From Oceanimonas doudoroffii (GTDB lineage Bacteria; Pseudomonadota; Gammaproteobacteria; Enterobacterales; Aeromonadaceae), in the NCBI RefSeq assembly GCF_002242685.1, contig NZ_NBIM01000001.1, forward strand, positions 1,426,001 through 1,490,000: a stretch of 64,000 nt of DNA, in the 5' to 3' direction. The notes under the pieces are model-generated. The model worked only from the letters and a program-made list of their open reading frames with translations. It did not search any database and was not told the DNA's origin. This document shows, in pieces, positions 1 through 9,030 of this stretch (position 1 is its first letter; each line of letters starts with the position of its first letter). Made by a program: the position numbers and the translations under genes.

Positions 1-1
1 G

Positions 2-436
2 GACTCCAACCTGCATGCCCGTTTTCTGGGGCGCAGCCCGCTGCATATGGTGGCCTCGCCGGCCTACCTGGAACAACACGGCACACCCCAGACCCTGGAT
101 GCACTGTTTCACCACCAGATCATCGGCTTTGCCGATGCACCCCACCTCAACCGCTGGCCACTGTCGCCCCCGGTTACCGTGGTGCCCAACCTGTCCAGCA
201 GCAGCGGCGAGACCATTCGCCAGCTTTGCCTGGCCGGACAGGGCCTGGCATTACTGTCCGACTTCATGATCTGTGACGCGCTGGCCAGTGGCCGACTGGT
301 CAAGGTACTGGACGGCTACATCGTTACCCCCAATGACCGTGAGCTGATTCATGCCGTTTATTACCGCAATACCACCCTGTCCAGCCGCATCACCGCGTTT
401 CTCGACTATATTGCCCCTCGCCTGAAGCTGAAATAA
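2..436 (+). CDS. LysR-family regulator, C-terminal part (cut by window start)
   Basis: The reading frame is open from the first bases, so the start and the DNA-binding helix-turn-helix lie outside the window. The 144 residues seen form the second half of a LysR substrate-binding domain. They include a segment reading SPAYLEQHG near residues 18-26, a feature common where LysR proteins bind effector, and a late GQGLALLSDFM stretch that matches the usual G-x-G-[IL]-[AG] strand near the domain end. The protein ends at the TAA at 434-436. It would be a cytoplasmic transcription regulator. Its target cannot be told because its upstream neighbour is missing. The next gene is convergent, 24 bases away. 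Confidence 0.85.
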   Translation, partial: DSNLHARFLGRSPLHMVASPAYLEQHGTPQTLDALFHHQIIGFADAPHLNRWPLSPPVTVVPNLSSSSGETIRQLCLAGQGLALLSDFMICDALASGRLVKVLDGYIVTPNDRELIHAVYYRNTTLSSRITAFLDYIAPRLKLK

Positions 437-460
437 GCGGTGTAGCAAGGGGCAGTGGAC

Positions 461-1450
461 TCAGCCCGAAATGGTCGCGACAATCTTGCCCACGGTACGT
501 TGCTGACGCATTTCCATCAGGGCATCCCCTATGTCCGATAGCTCGATCACTTGCAGTCGAGGGCAAATAATCTGCCCGGCTTCCAGCAGGGACGAAAAGG
601 CCTTGCCGGCCTGAACAATGGTATTGCGGCCGTGTTCACCATTTACATGGCCGGAGCCCAGGCTAAGCTGGTGAAAGCTCAATCCTTTTCCGAACGCATC
701 GGAAAAGGCTTGGCCGTTGATGGTATCCACCAGCTCCACCATGTGCCCTTCATAGCCGAGCACATCGGCAGCCAACGCGGCATTGGCTCCGCCCACCGCA
801 TCCAGTGATGCTTCCATCCCTTCCGGGCCGGCAACCTGTAGTACGCGCTCCAGCAAATTACTCTGCCGGTAATCCAGCGGATGGGTCGCTCCGAGCGAAC
901 GCAGGTAGTCATGATTGGCCGCCGATGCGGTGGCGACAATGGTGTCGATGCCAAAGTACCTGGCCAGCTGAATGGCAAAACCCCCAACCCCGCCAGCGCC
1001 ACCGGCCACAAAGAGATTTTTGCGCTCGGCAATGTTCAGTTTGTCGACCAGGGCACGATACGCCGTCCAGCCCGCACAGGGAGTGGCTGCCGCCTGCACC
1101 GGATCCACCGCGGGGTGAGTCACCAAGGTACGGGCGTCCTGCAGGGCATATTCGGCAAAACCACCATGATGGCGTCGCATGTTGCCGTGATAGAGCACTC
1201 TGTCTCCCACCTTCCAGCCCGTTACCTTGCTGCCGACGGCACAAATCTCTCCCGACACATCCAGGCCACCCACAAACTGGTCATCCATCTGCTCCACCAT
1301 GGCATGCCAGAGGTTCACCTTGGCATCGACCGGATTCAGGCCCACGGCATAAACCTTGATCAATACGTCATAGTCCGTTTGCAGCCTGGGCACGGCCAGC
1401 TCATCAAGACGAAATTGATCCTGTTGTTTTTGGTAGGTAATCGCTTTCAT
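461..1450 (-). CDS. Zinc-independent MDR-type NAD(P)H:quinone oxidoreductase-like protein
   Basis: This 329-residue protein belongs to the medium-chain dehydrogenase/reductase superfamily, quinone-reductase-like branch. The N-terminal GroES-like domain carries the GLNPVDAKV motif at about residues 37-45. The Rossmann nucleotide loop AGGAGGVGG lies at about 149-157. The cysteine-rich structural zinc loop of classical alcohol dehydrogenases is not seen. The ATG at 1448-1450 was chosen because an AGGA sits just upstream and the protein then starts MKAI, as in its relative at 9031-10074. It probably reduces quinones or reactive enones with NADPH in the cytoplasm. The physiological substrate is unknown. 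The LysR gene at 1597-2517 lies upstream on the same strand and may regulate it. Confidence 0.85.
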   Translation of the reverse strand: MKAITYQKQQDQFRLDELAVPRLQTDYDVLIKVYAVGLNPVDAKVNLWHAMVEQMDDQFVGGLDVSGEICAVGSKVTGWKVGDRVLYHGNMRRHHGGFAEYALQDARTLVTHPAVDPVQAAATPCAGWTAYRALVDKLNIAERKNLFVAGGAGGVGGFAIQLARYFGIDTIVATASAANHDYLRSLGATHPLDYRQSNLLERVLQVAGPEGMEASLDAVGGANAALAADVLGYEGHMVELVDTINGQAFSDAFGKGLSFHQLSLGSGHVNGEHGRNTIVQAGKAFSSLLEAGQIICPRLQVIELSDIGDALMEMRQQRTVGKIVATISG

Positions 1451-1596
1451 GCCTGTTCCTGTTTTCCCGTAAATCATGCGCCACCCGTCCGATCGCCTGA
1501 CGACGCACGATGATGGCAAAGGTTATGCCTAAAAACGGTACCGCCGAGCGGGCCACATCAAAAGCGGCGCTTACCGAACTTTGCGGAAAAACTGTT

Positions 1597-2517
1597 TCAA
1601 CCGTTTTTTTCATCCTGCAACACATCACGTATTTGCTGCCTCAGCCAACCACGAAGGGGATCCTCATGAGTTCGCCGATGCCAGGTCTGCAATATATCGA
1701 CCGTCGGCATGGGCACAGGACAAGGGTGGCTCACCAGATCGGGCGCCCTGCGGCAGGCCTGCTGTGCCACCGAATTCAGGCAGGTGATCAGCAGGTTGCT
1801 GCCCTCTATCATGGATGCCGGTGACAAAAAGCTTGACAGCCCTGCCACCACCCGGCGCCGGTGCCCCATTCCCTGCAATACCCGGTCTACCACACCGTCA
1901 AGATCACCGGTCAGGGTGGTGACCAGATGATCGCAGGCCAGAAAGGCCGGCAGGTCCAGTGCGCCTTTGATGGCGCTGTTGCTGCGACTGGCCAGCACCG
2001 AGAAGCCTTCCTGGTGGATTTTTTGCTGATAAAAGGTGTCGGGTAATTGCTCAAAAAAGCCCGCGATGGCGATATCACAGGCGCCGGTTTCCAGCTCGTT
2101 TCGAGGCAGCTTGCCCCGCGTGTGATGAAATACCAGCTGAAGGTTGGGAGCCTGCTTCCTGACTCGTGGCAGCAACACGGGCATCAGCAGTTGTTCTATG
2201 TAGTCGGTGCTGAAAATATGCACCCTGTCTTCACGCAGCAGGAAGCTGTCTTCGTCGCAATAGTCATAGAACGACTCCAGTGACTGAACCAGTTGCTGAA
2301 CCAGTGGCGCCAATTGATGGGCCCGGGGCGTGGGCGTCAGCCCCCTGGGAGCACGGGCAAAGAGGGGATCGTCAAACTCGCTGCGCAACTTGACCAACTT
2401 GTGGCTCAGTGCCGGCTGACTCAGGTTCATGCGCTCCGCGGCCAGGGAGACACTGCGCTCCTCATACAGAACCTGAAACAGCTTGAGTAAATTAAGATCC
2501 TTGCCAGTGATATTCAT
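1597..2517 (-). CDS. LysR-family transcriptional regulator
   Basis: This is a 306-residue protein with an N-terminal winged helix-turn-helix (SVSLAAERMNLSQPALSHKL, roughly residues 22-41) followed by a LysR effector domain. The sequence after the HTH (LRSEFDDPLFARAPRGL) is typical of the NodD/LeuO-like group. The ATG at 2515-2517 is preferred over an in-frame GTG at 2527-2529, because GGTGA then gives a plausible ribosome site and the protein starts as its family usually does. It is divergent from the DJ-1/PfpI gene at 2661 and lies upstream of the quinone-reductase-like gene on the same strand, so either could be its target. Confidence 0.85.
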   Translation of the reverse strand: MNITGKDLNLLKLFQVLYEERSVSLAAERMNLSQPALSHKLVKLRSEFDDPLFARAPRGLTPTPRAHQLAPLVQQLVQSLESFYDYCDEDSFLLREDRVHIFSTDYIEQLLMPVLLPRVRKQAPNLQLVFHHTRGKLPRNELETGACDIAIAGFFEQLPDTFYQQKIHQEGFSVLASRSNSAIKGALDLPAFLACDHLVTTLTGDLDGVVDRVLQGMGHRRRVVAGLSSFLSPASMIEGSNLLITCLNSVAQQACRRAPDLVSHPCPVPMPTVDILQTWHRRTHEDPLRGWLRQQIRDVLQDEKNG

Positions 2518-2660
2518 TTTTTGAATCACCGATATTAAAACAACAAATTTAATTTATATCACTCATCCTCCTAGCATGACCAGCCATGGATAGCGGCCAA
2601 CCCTCGCGGTTTGCCGAGTGCGACTCAATTTCCCCCTTTACTCACCAAAAGGAAAACACC

Positions 2661-3410
2661 ATGCGTAAATTCTTCACGCTGTTGGCGACACTGTTTTTTG
2701 TGTCTTATACCACCCTGGCCTCTGCCGCGCCTCGCGTACTGATAGTGGTGACCAGTCATGATCAGATGGGTAATACCGATGAAAAAACCGGCCTGTGGCT
2801 GGCGGAAATGACCCACCCCTATCACGAGCTCAAGCAGGCCGGCATTGACGTTGACATTGCCAGCATCAAGGGCGGCGCGGCCCCCATCGATCCCCGCAGC
2901 CTGGCCGATGACGACGCCATCAACCATGAATTCATGGCCAGCCCCGCAACCCGTACCCTGCTGGACAACACCCTGGCGCTGGCCGATGTTAACCCCGAGC
3001 AATATCAGGCCATTCTGTTTGCCGGCGGGCATGGCAGCGTGTGGGATTTTCCCAAGAGTGACGCCGTCAATCGTATTGGCGCCGCCATCTATGAGCAGGG
3101 TGGTTATGTCGCCGCCGTGTGTCACGGCCCCGCCGCCCTGCTCAACATTGTTGACCAGGATGGAAACCCGATAATCGCGGGCAAAAAAGTGGCCGGCTTC
3201 AGCAACGTAGAAGAAGCAGCCATTGAACTGACAGAGGTTGTGCCTTATCTGCTGCAGGATGAACTGTCACGCCTGGGTGGCATTTATCAGGAAGGCGGCA
3301 AGTTTGAGCCCTTCGTGGTGCAGGATGGCCGCCTGATCACCGGCCAGAACCCCCAGTCTGCAGCCAAGCTGGGCCAGGTAATGGCGCAGGCGTTGTCCGC
3401 TAATATGTAA
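2661..3410 (+). CDS. Secreted DJ-1/PfpI-family protein (type 1 glutamine amidotransferase-like)
   Basis: This 249-residue protein has a cleavable-looking signal peptide (charged MRK start, hydrophobic core, Ala-rich end near residue 22), which is unusual in a family that is mostly cytoplasmic. The catalytic core is intact: AGGHG at about 121-125 and the nucleophile elbow AVCHGPAAL with Cys154 and His155. A conserved Glu falls in LWLAEM near residue 49. The closest families are Hsp31-like glyoxalase III/deglycase or chaperone proteins. The start at 2661 was chosen because AAAGGA precedes it and the signal peptide follows at once. It is divergent from a LysR gene. A role in handling reactive carbonyls in the periplasm is inferred, not shown. 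Confidence 0.85.
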   Translation: MRKFFTLLATLFFVSYTTLASAAPRVLIVVTSHDQMGNTDEKTGLWLAEMTHPYHELKQAGIDVDIASIKGGAAPIDPRSLADDDAINHEFMASPATRTLLDNTLALADVNPEQYQAILFAGGHGSVWDFPKSDAVNRIGAAIYEQGGYVAAVCHGPAALLNIVDQDGNPIIAGKKVAGFSNVEEAAIELTEVVPYLLQDELSRLGGIYQEGGKFEPFVVQDGRLITGQNPQSAAKLGQVMAQALSANM

Positions 3411-3419
3411 ATGCCCGGT

Positions 3420-3454
3420 GCATGCCGGAGTCAGGATCTCTGGCCCCGGCATGC
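3420..3454 (+). terminator. Hairpin after the DJ-1/PfpI gene
   Basis: A perfect 9-bp inverted repeat (GCATGCCGG at 3420-3428, CCGGCATGC at 3446-3454) starts 10 bases after the stop codon. No T-run follows, so it may slow decay or end transcription inefficiently. The rest of the 298-base gap to 3709 shows no gene. Confidence 0.4.
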
Positions 3455-3708
3455 CGTTACAGGCCATGCATTGCCCCAAATGGTATCAACTTTTCGTTAC
3501 AGCCGATTAAACCGGCACTGGGGTACACACTTAAAAAGTGCTCCCTATGATGAGTCGGATTACCCTTATATTTATCATGACACGGGATCCGATCACCAAG
3601 GCAGCTCGAGTCGCTTAAACTTCAGGTTGAAGCCATTTTAAACACCAACCCGCTACACGAGCCCTGCCCTCTTATCCTACGCTGTCTTCGAAATATGGAG
3701 ACCAATGT

Positions 3709-4383
3709 ATGAAAGTTTTAATCGTCTACTGGCATCCGGAGCCGGCCAGCTTCAACGCCGCCATGCTGCGCACCGCCAGTCGAGTACTGACCGCCGAAGG
3801 GCAAGAGGTACAGATTTCCGACCTGAACGAGATGGCGTTCAACCCGGTCTCGGGCCGTCATAATTTTATCACCACGGCCAATCCGGATTACTTCAAGCAG
3901 CAGGACGAAGAGGCCCATGCCGCCAGACATGATGGCTTTGCGGAAGATTGTCAGAGCGAGCGTCAAAAACTGGCATGGTGCGATCTGCTGATTTTTCAGT
4001 TCCCCCTGTGGTGGTGTGGCATGCCCGCCATGATGAAGGGTTGGGTAGACCGTGTGTTTACCTGTCAGCACGACGACGAAACCAAATATCGTTGTGATGC
4101 GGCCCCCTTCAGGGAAAAACGCGCCATGCTGTCGTTGACCACGGGAGGCCCGGCCTCACAGTACTCCGCCGACGGCCCCCTGGGCGCCATGCCGGAAGTC
4201 TTAAGCCCCATACACAAGGGCATGCTGGCCCTGGCCGGCTTTCAGGTACTGGAACCCTTTGTCGCCTATCAGCCAGCCTGCCTGTGTGAGCATGGCCGCA
4301 TAGCGTTGCTTGAACAATACACGCACCGGCTGCAAGGGCTCGAACAGGAAGCGGCCATTCCCTTTCCCTCTTTATGTGATTGA
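3709..4383 (+). CDS. Flavodoxin-fold NAD(P)H dehydrogenase (quinone), NQO1/MdaB/KefF-like
   Basis: A 224-residue flavodoxin-like quinone reductase. The N-terminal LIVYWHPEPASFNAAM segment is the flavin phosphate-binding loop. FPLWWCGMPAMMKGWVDRVF at about residues 98-117 is the hallmark strand-loop-helix of the NQO1/KefF family. A late TTGGP segment also fits. It should carry out two-electron reduction of quinones or electrophiles with NAD(P)H and FMN/FAD in the cytoplasm. It is followed 20 bases later by a yghU-like glutathione enzyme and then a LysR gene, all on the same strand. The three probably form a unit for electrophile or thiol stress. Confidence 0.88.
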   Translation: MKVLIVYWHPEPASFNAAMLRTASRVLTAEGQEVQISDLNEMAFNPVSGRHNFITTANPDYFKQQDEEAHAARHDGFAEDCQSERQKLAWCDLLIFQFPLWWCGMPAMMKGWVDRVFTCQHDDETKYRCDAAPFREKRAMLSLTTGGPASQYSADGPLGAMPEVLSPIHKGMLALAGFQVLEPFVAYQPACLCEHGRIALLEQYTHRLQGLEQEAAIPFPSLCD

Positions 4384-4403
4384 ACCATCAGGAGACTGCC
4401 ATA

Positions 4404-5246
4404 ATGACGACCCCTTACACTCCGCCCACGGTCTGGACCTGGGACAGCAGCAACGGCGGCGAGTTTGCCCATATCAACCGCCCCGTGGCCGGGGCCACCC
4501 ATGAGAAAACCCTGCCGGTGGGCAAACACCCGCTGCAGCTGTATTCCCTGGCCACGCCCAACGGCGTCAAGGTGACCATAATGCTGGAAGAGCTGCTGGC
4601 CCTGGGCCACAGCGGCGCCGAATATGACGCCTGGCTGATTCGCATCGGTGAGGGAGACCAGTTTTCCTCCGGCTTTGTGGACGTGAACCCCAACTCCAAG
4701 ATTCCGGCACTGGTGGATAGCAGCACCGACCAGCCGGTACGCGTGTTTGAGTCCGGCTCCATTCTGCTTTACCTCGCCGAGAAGTTCGGCGCCCTGCTGC
4801 CCACAGATCCGGCGCAGAAAACAGAGGTCATGAACTGGCTGTTCTGGCAAATGGGCTCGGCCCCCTATCTGGGTGGCGGTTTTGGCCATTTTTATGCCTA
4901 TGCACCGGAGAAACTGGAATATCCGATAAATCGCTTTAGCATGGAAACCAAGCGCCAGCTGGATGTGCTCGATCGCCAACTGGCCGACCGGCCCTATATT
5001 GCCGGTGACGACTACAGCATTGCCGATATTGCCATCTGGCCCTGGTATGGTGCCCTGGTGCGGGGTGATCTGTATAATGCGGCTGAGTTTCTTTCCGTCT
5101 CTGACTATAAAAACGTGCAACGCTGGGCCAACCGCATTGCCGAACGGCCGGCGGTGCAACGCGGTCGCCGGGTTAACCGGGTCTGGGGCGATGAGTCAGA
5201 GCAACTGGCCGAACGGCACGGTGCGGATGATTTCAACCCCGCCTGA
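4404..5246 (+). CDS. yghU: YghU-type glutathione S-transferase / disulfide-bond reductase
   Basis: This 280-residue protein matches the YghU/YfcG (nu-class) glutathione transferases. It has the long N-terminal extension (WTWDSSNGGEFAHINRP), a thioredoxin-fold domain beginning LATPNGVKVTIMLEE, the glutathione-binding ESGSILLYLAEKFG, and an all-helical C-terminal half. Members of this class reduce organic hydroperoxides and small disulfides using two bound glutathiones. The ATG at 4404 follows AGGAGA by a good distance; an in-frame TTG at 4380 lacks such a site. The length is close to E. coli YghU (about 288 residues). It lies between the quinone reductase and a LysR gene. Confidence 0.9.
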   Translation: MTTPYTPPTVWTWDSSNGGEFAHINRPVAGATHEKTLPVGKHPLQLYSLATPNGVKVTIMLEELLALGHSGAEYDAWLIRIGEGDQFSSGFVDVNPNSKIPALVDSSTDQPVRVFESGSILLYLAEKFGALLPTDPAQKTEVMNWLFWQMGSAPYLGGGFGHFYAYAPEKLEYPINRFSMETKRQLDVLDRQLADRPYIAGDDYSIADIAIWPWYGALVRGDLYNAAEFLSVSDYKNVQRWANRIAERPAVQRGRRVNRVWGDESEQLAERHGADDFNPA

Positions 5247-5308
5247 CATTCACCCTGGCGCCCTGCTTTTGGCGGGGCGCTGAATAACCGGAGAACACCC
5301 AGCCCGTC

Positions 5309-6235
5309 ATGATCCCCAACCAGCTCAACATTTTTCTTGCCGTGGTCAAGAACGGTAACTTCTCTTCCGCGGCCCGGCACCTGGGGGTAACCTCGGCGGC
5401 CGTCAGCAAGGCCGTGGCCCAACTGGAAAAATCGCTGGAGTTGCGGTTGTTTCACCGCACCACGCACTCGCTCACCCTGACCGAAGATGGCCATGAACTG
5501 TACAAGAGAACCGAGCCCCTGGTTGAGCAGCTGGAAGATCAGATTCGGCGCAGCAAAGACAAGAAAAAGCAGCCTCACGGCCGCCTGAAGATCAACCTGC
5601 CCGACAGCTTCGGGCGCATGGTGGTGCTGCCCCTGCTGCCCGCCTTTATCGAAAAATACCCGGACATTGAACTGGATTTGCAATTCGATGACCGTATCGG
5701 CGATCTGGTCAAGGAAGGTGCCGACGTGGGCATTGGCGTCATGCTCAATCAGGACAGCCGCCTGATCGCCCGTGACTTCTACAAACTGCAGCCGGTACTG
5801 GTGGCCAACAGTGACTACATTGAGAAGTTTGGCGAGCCCAAAACACCGGATGATCTGTCTCAGCACAACTGCATTGCCTATCGCTCTTCCACTACCGGCC
5901 GTAAGAAGACCTGGGATTTTCGTGTGAATGGCGAGGTAATTCACCGGGAGCCTCAGGGCAACCTGACCGTCAACAGCCTGTCGGCCGCCATCAAGGCCGT
6001 GGAAATGGGGGTGGGTATTGCGGCCGTGGGCATTGGTCATGCCCAGACCTGTATCGAGCAGGGCTGCTTTCGCCGCGTGTTGCGTGAATACGAGGCCGAT
6101 CCCATTCAGGTGAAAATTTACTATTCCTCTCGCAACTACCTGCCGGCGAAAACCCGGTTGTTTATCGATCACATGATGGAGCATGTGCACGATGAGCGAA
6201 CGGCCGATCTGGACGCCATCGTGCACGAACTGTAA
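5309..6235 (+). CDS. LysR-family transcriptional regulator
   Basis: A 308-residue LysR protein. The N-terminal HTH is NFSSAARHLGVTSAAVSKAVAQLE, about residues 16-39, followed by LRLFHRTTHSLTLTEDG. This is the pattern of the CrgA/AaeR/YafC-like subgroup, which often controls oxidoreductases and exporters. The effector domain contains the PDSFGRMVVLPLLPAFIEKYPDIELDL segment near residue 95. GGAG occurs 15 bases before the ATG. The gene follows yghU in the same direction with 62 bases between, so it may autoregulate the quinone reductase-yghU unit. It converges on the EamA gene with only 6 bases between them. Confidence 0.87.
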   Translation: MIPNQLNIFLAVVKNGNFSSAARHLGVTSAAVSKAVAQLEKSLELRLFHRTTHSLTLTEDGHELYKRTEPLVEQLEDQIRRSKDKKKQPHGRLKINLPDSFGRMVVLPLLPAFIEKYPDIELDLQFDDRIGDLVKEGADVGIGVMLNQDSRLIARDFYKLQPVLVANSDYIEKFGEPKTPDDLSQHNCIAYRSSTTGRKKTWDFRVNGEVIHREPQGNLTVNSLSAAIKAVEMGVGIAAVGIGHAQTCIEQGCFRRVLREYEADPIQVKIYYSSRNYLPAKTRLFIDHMMEHVHDERTADLDAIVHEL

Positions 6236-6241
6236 GGTTTC

Positions 6242-7174
6242 TCAGCCGGGCTGAAGCGCCCGGCGCCCGGGCAGGCGAAAAGGCCCCCGGCCCGTCTGCA
6301 CCAGCATGGAGACAATAATCAGCCCCATGCCGAACCAGCCCAGCAGCAAAAATCGCTCCCCCACCACCACGACCGCCAGTAACATGGCCACCACCGGCTC
6401 CAGCAGGGTCAGCAGGGTTGCCTGGCTCACATCCACATGCCTGAGCCCGTAGCTGAAACAGAGATAACCGAGGAACATCGGCACCACCGCCATGTACAAG
6501 GCCACGCCGGTATTGGTGGCGGTGGCAAACAGATTACTGCCGGTAAAGGCCAGTGACGGCAACAACACCAGGGCGGCCACCCCAAACATGCCCGCCATGG
6601 CCGAGCTGGAGTGCACGCCCCTGGCGATCATGCCCCTGGCCACCCAGGAATAAGTGGCGTAGGTCAGCCCAGCCAGCAGCCCCAGGGCCATGCCCGCATA
6701 CCGCGCCAGCTCACCGCCGGACGGCATCACTTCCTGCTGCTTGCCCAGGGCCAGCAGCAGCACCCCCACCATGCCAAAGACAAAGCTGAGGCACCATTGG
6801 GCGGATGGCTTTTTCCTGCCAATCAGGCACTCCATGATCACCGCAAACAGGGGGGCACTGGCAATGGAGATCACGGTGCCAATGGCAACCCCGGCCAGTT
6901 GCATGGCACTGTAAAACGCCAGCGGATACGCCGCCACCGACAGCCCCCCCAGGGCCAGTGCGCCCGGGCTGGCCCACAGTTTCGCCCGGTCTTTCCGCAG
7001 CGCCTTGCCGGCATTCAGCGCCAGCAATATGCCTCCCACTCCCATGGCAAAGGCCCCGGTGGCCAGTGCACTGACATTTTCGGCAAAACTGGCCACGGTG
7101 CCCGTGGTTCCCCACAGCACACTGGCCACCACTATGGTCAGTATGCCCATCATTACTTCCCGAGACTGTGCCAT
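6242..7174 (-). CDS. EamA/DMT-family membrane transporter
   Basis: The 310-residue product is very hydrophobic. About ten membrane helices arranged as two EamA repeats can be read, the first starting at MMGILTIVVASVLWGTTGTV. The early WG[TS] motif and the Pro near the end of the second repeat (LLTLLEPVVAMLLAVVVVGE) are hallmarks of drug/metabolite exporters such as RhaT/YedA. The start at 7172-7174 was taken because GAGGGAG lies 9 bases upstream; longer in-frame starts lack one. Such proteins export amino acids or metabolites across the inner membrane. The substrate is unknown. The AraC-type gene lies upstream on the same strand. Confidence 0.87.
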   Translation of the reverse strand: MAQSREVMMGILTIVVASVLWGTTGTVASFAENVSALATGAFAMGVGGILLALNAGKALRKDRAKLWASPGALALGGLSVAAYPLAFYSAMQLAGVAIGTVISIASAPLFAVIMECLIGRKKPSAQWCLSFVFGMVGVLLLALGKQQEVMPSGGELARYAGMALGLLAGLTYATYSWVARGMIARGVHSSSAMAGMFGVAALVLLPSLAFTGSNLFATATNTGVALYMAVVPMFLGYLCFSYGLRHVDVSQATLLTLLEPVVAMLLAVVVVGERFLLLGWFGMGLIIVSMLVQTGRGPFRLPGRRALQPG

Positions 7175-7275
7175 GACAATCCGCTCCCTCATCAAACAAT
7201 GGCTGTCATGGTATGTCAGCAAACAAGGTTTGTTTGTGCCGAAAGGACGCTTTGCCATGCCGCAAAGACGGAAAG

Positions 7276-7983
7276 TTACTGCGAGAAACGAGTGGGCGTC
7301 ATGCCAAAATGCTGGGAAAACCGCCGGCTGAAGGCCGACAGGTCGGTATATCCCACCAGCTCGGCAACCAGCTGAATGGAATAGTCGGTGTGCTGAATCA
7401 GCGCCCTGGCCTTGTCCATGCGCTTTTGCGTGACATATTGCATCACGGTGAGCCCCACTTGCTGGCGAAACAATTTTTTTAGCTGGGTCTCACTGAGGCA
7501 GGCCACCCCGGCCAGCCGCTGCAGGGTCATTTTCTCCGTCAGGTGGCGTTCAATATGCGAGAGCACCTGCCGAATACGCGCATCCAGGCGCGGGCTCAGC
7601 CGTTGCTCGGCCACCAATACCGCAAAGGTAGCCACCATGGCACGCTCGATGTCGGCATTCACCTGATGTTCCAGCTGCGCCTCGATAAATTCCAGGTAAC
7701 GACTCAGGGGCGGGCTGACGGCAAATACCAGCCGTTCGCCGCCGAGCAGGTTGGGTGGCAGCGCATCCAGATCCGCCACCACAAACCGGGCCTCGGTGTC
7801 GGCGGTAAAATGATGCTGCTCACCCCGCCGTATTACCGCGCATTCTCCCGGGGCCACCTTGCCGCCAAAGCCCGCCATTTCAAGCTGGATCACTCCGCGC
7901 AAGGGCAGCACCAGCTGATGGAAGTCGTGGGCATGACTGCGGCGCTGACGAGTATAGGAACGAAGCGACAACTGGTTTGGCAT
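7276..7983 (-). CDS. AraC-family regulator with N-terminal cupin
   Basis: This is a 235-residue regulator. Residues 1-90 form a cupin-like sensor, with HAHDFHQLVLPLRG and later GECAVIRRGEQHHF giving the His-rich positions of the two cupin motifs. Residues 135-235 hold the paired AraC helix-turn-helix domains (MTLQRLAGVACLSETQLKKLF and the conserved VAELVGYTDLSAFSRRFSQHFGMTP). GGAGG precedes the ATG at 7981-7983. It is preceded by a LysR gene on the same strand with only 9 bases between, so the two regulators are probably co-transcribed. The EamA exporter downstream is the likeliest target, because AraC-EamA pairs are common in proteobacteria. Confidence 0.88.
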   Translation of the reverse strand: MPNQLSLRSYTRQRRSHAHDFHQLVLPLRGVIQLEMAGFGGKVAPGECAVIRRGEQHHFTADTEARFVVADLDALPPNLLGGERLVFAVSPPLSRYLEFIEAQLEHQVNADIERAMVATFAVLVAEQRLSPRLDARIRQVLSHIERHLTEKMTLQRLAGVACLSETQLKKLFRQQVGLTVMQYVTQKRMDKARALIQHTDYSIQLVAELVGYTDLSAFSRRFSQHFGMTPTRFSQ

Positions 7984-7992
7984 GGGTCCTCC

Positions 7993-8910
7993 TTACAGCA
8001 GGCCGCGTTCATTGAGCCGGCTTAGCAGGGCGCCGCATTTTTCCTGCATAAAGTCTCGCAACAGCCGCATGGCCGGCGTAATGGAGTGACGGCTGGGGCA
8101 CACCAGCCACAGCTCCGACACCCGCGCTCGATAGCCCGGCATCAGCGGCTGCACGCGCCCGGCCAGCAGATCCTCGGCCATGTCGAGGCAGGACTTGACC
8201 GCCACCCCCCGGCCCGCCACGCACCAGCGCCGCACCAGATCGCCGTCGTTGGAAGCCCGGTTGCCGCTCATTTTGACCCGGTGGCTCTGGCCGTCCCGAG
8301 TGAAGGTCCAGACATCGTGCAATATGTCGTGCAACTGATAAAACAGGCCGTTATGGGTGGCCAGCTCCTGCGGGTGCGCCGGGCTGCCGTGTTGTTGCAG
8401 ATAAGGCTCGGCCGCGCACAGAATGCCCTGCACATCGCAGATTTTAAAGCCGTACAGGTTGGTCTCTTTGGGTGAGCCATAGCGCAGCGCCATGTCGACC
8501 TCGTCCCGGTAAAAGTCGATATTGCTGTCGCTGACATTGATCCGTAGCCGAATATCGGGGTGCTTGGCCATGAATTCATCCAGCCAGGGCAGCACCAGGT
8601 TGCGCCCCAGATCCGACGACACCGCCAACCGCAGCTCTCCGGTCAGTTGCTCGCTGTCGTGACGAATATTGGTTCGCGCCAGCTCCAGCAGCTGCAGTGC
8701 CTGCTCGCACTGGGGCAGAAAGCGCTCCCCGGCGCTCGACAGCCGCAATTTGCGGGTGGTGCGCACAAACAACTCGGCGCCCAGGGTGCTTTCCACCCGT
8801 TTTACCGCGGCACTGGCGGTGGCGGTGCGCATGTCCAGGCTGGCCGCCGCCGCCGTGATGCTGCGAAACTGGGCCACCTTGAGGATCACCTGCAAGTCTT
8901 CGATCTGCAT
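7993..8910 (-). CDS. LysR-family transcriptional regulator
   Basis: A 305-residue LysR protein with an HTH at about residues 16-37 (SITAAAASLDMRTATASAAVKRVE) and the following ELFVRTTRKLRLSSAGERFL. The effector domain is full length (LRLAVSSDLGRNLVLPWLDEFMAKHPDIRL). It is divergent from the zinc-type alcohol dehydrogenase family gene at 9031 across 120 bases, which marks that gene as the probable target. It is also the first gene of a two-regulator unit with the AraC gene at 7276-7983. No strong ribosome site is visible before the ATG at 8908-8910, but no better start exists. Confidence 0.87.
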   Translation of the reverse strand: MQIEDLQVILKVAQFRSITAAAASLDMRTATASAAVKRVESTLGAELFVRTTRKLRLSSAGERFLPQCEQALQLLELARTNIRHDSEQLTGELRLAVSSDLGRNLVLPWLDEFMAKHPDIRLRINVSDSNIDFYRDEVDMALRYGSPKETNLYGFKICDVQGILCAAEPYLQQHGSPAHPQELATHNGLFYQLHDILHDVWTFTRDGQSHRVKMSGNRASNDGDLVRRWCVAGRGVAVKSCLDMAEDLLAGRVQPLMPGYRARVSELWLVCPSRHSITPAMRLLRDFMQEKCGALLSRLNERGLL

Positions 8911-9030
8911 ATTTTCAAATAGTTTTTGAATATGTTTATCTGATTATGCTGTTTTTCCTGAAAGCTGCAATGCACACAATGATGATCAAGCCGATACCAA
9001 ATCACGCTTTGACGCTTAAAGGAGTCTGTT

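Noticed and set aside
3411..3641. A 76-residue open frame after the DJ-1 gene
   Set aside because: No ribosome site, no motif, and it overlaps the hairpin at 3420-3454.
5105..6226. Long open frame opposite the LysR gene at 5309-6235
   Set aside because: It is an antisense shadow in GC-rich DNA, without recognisable motifs or a ribosome site. Many similar long frames (for example at 4269-5159, 21192-21914, 61264-62589) were left out for the same reason.
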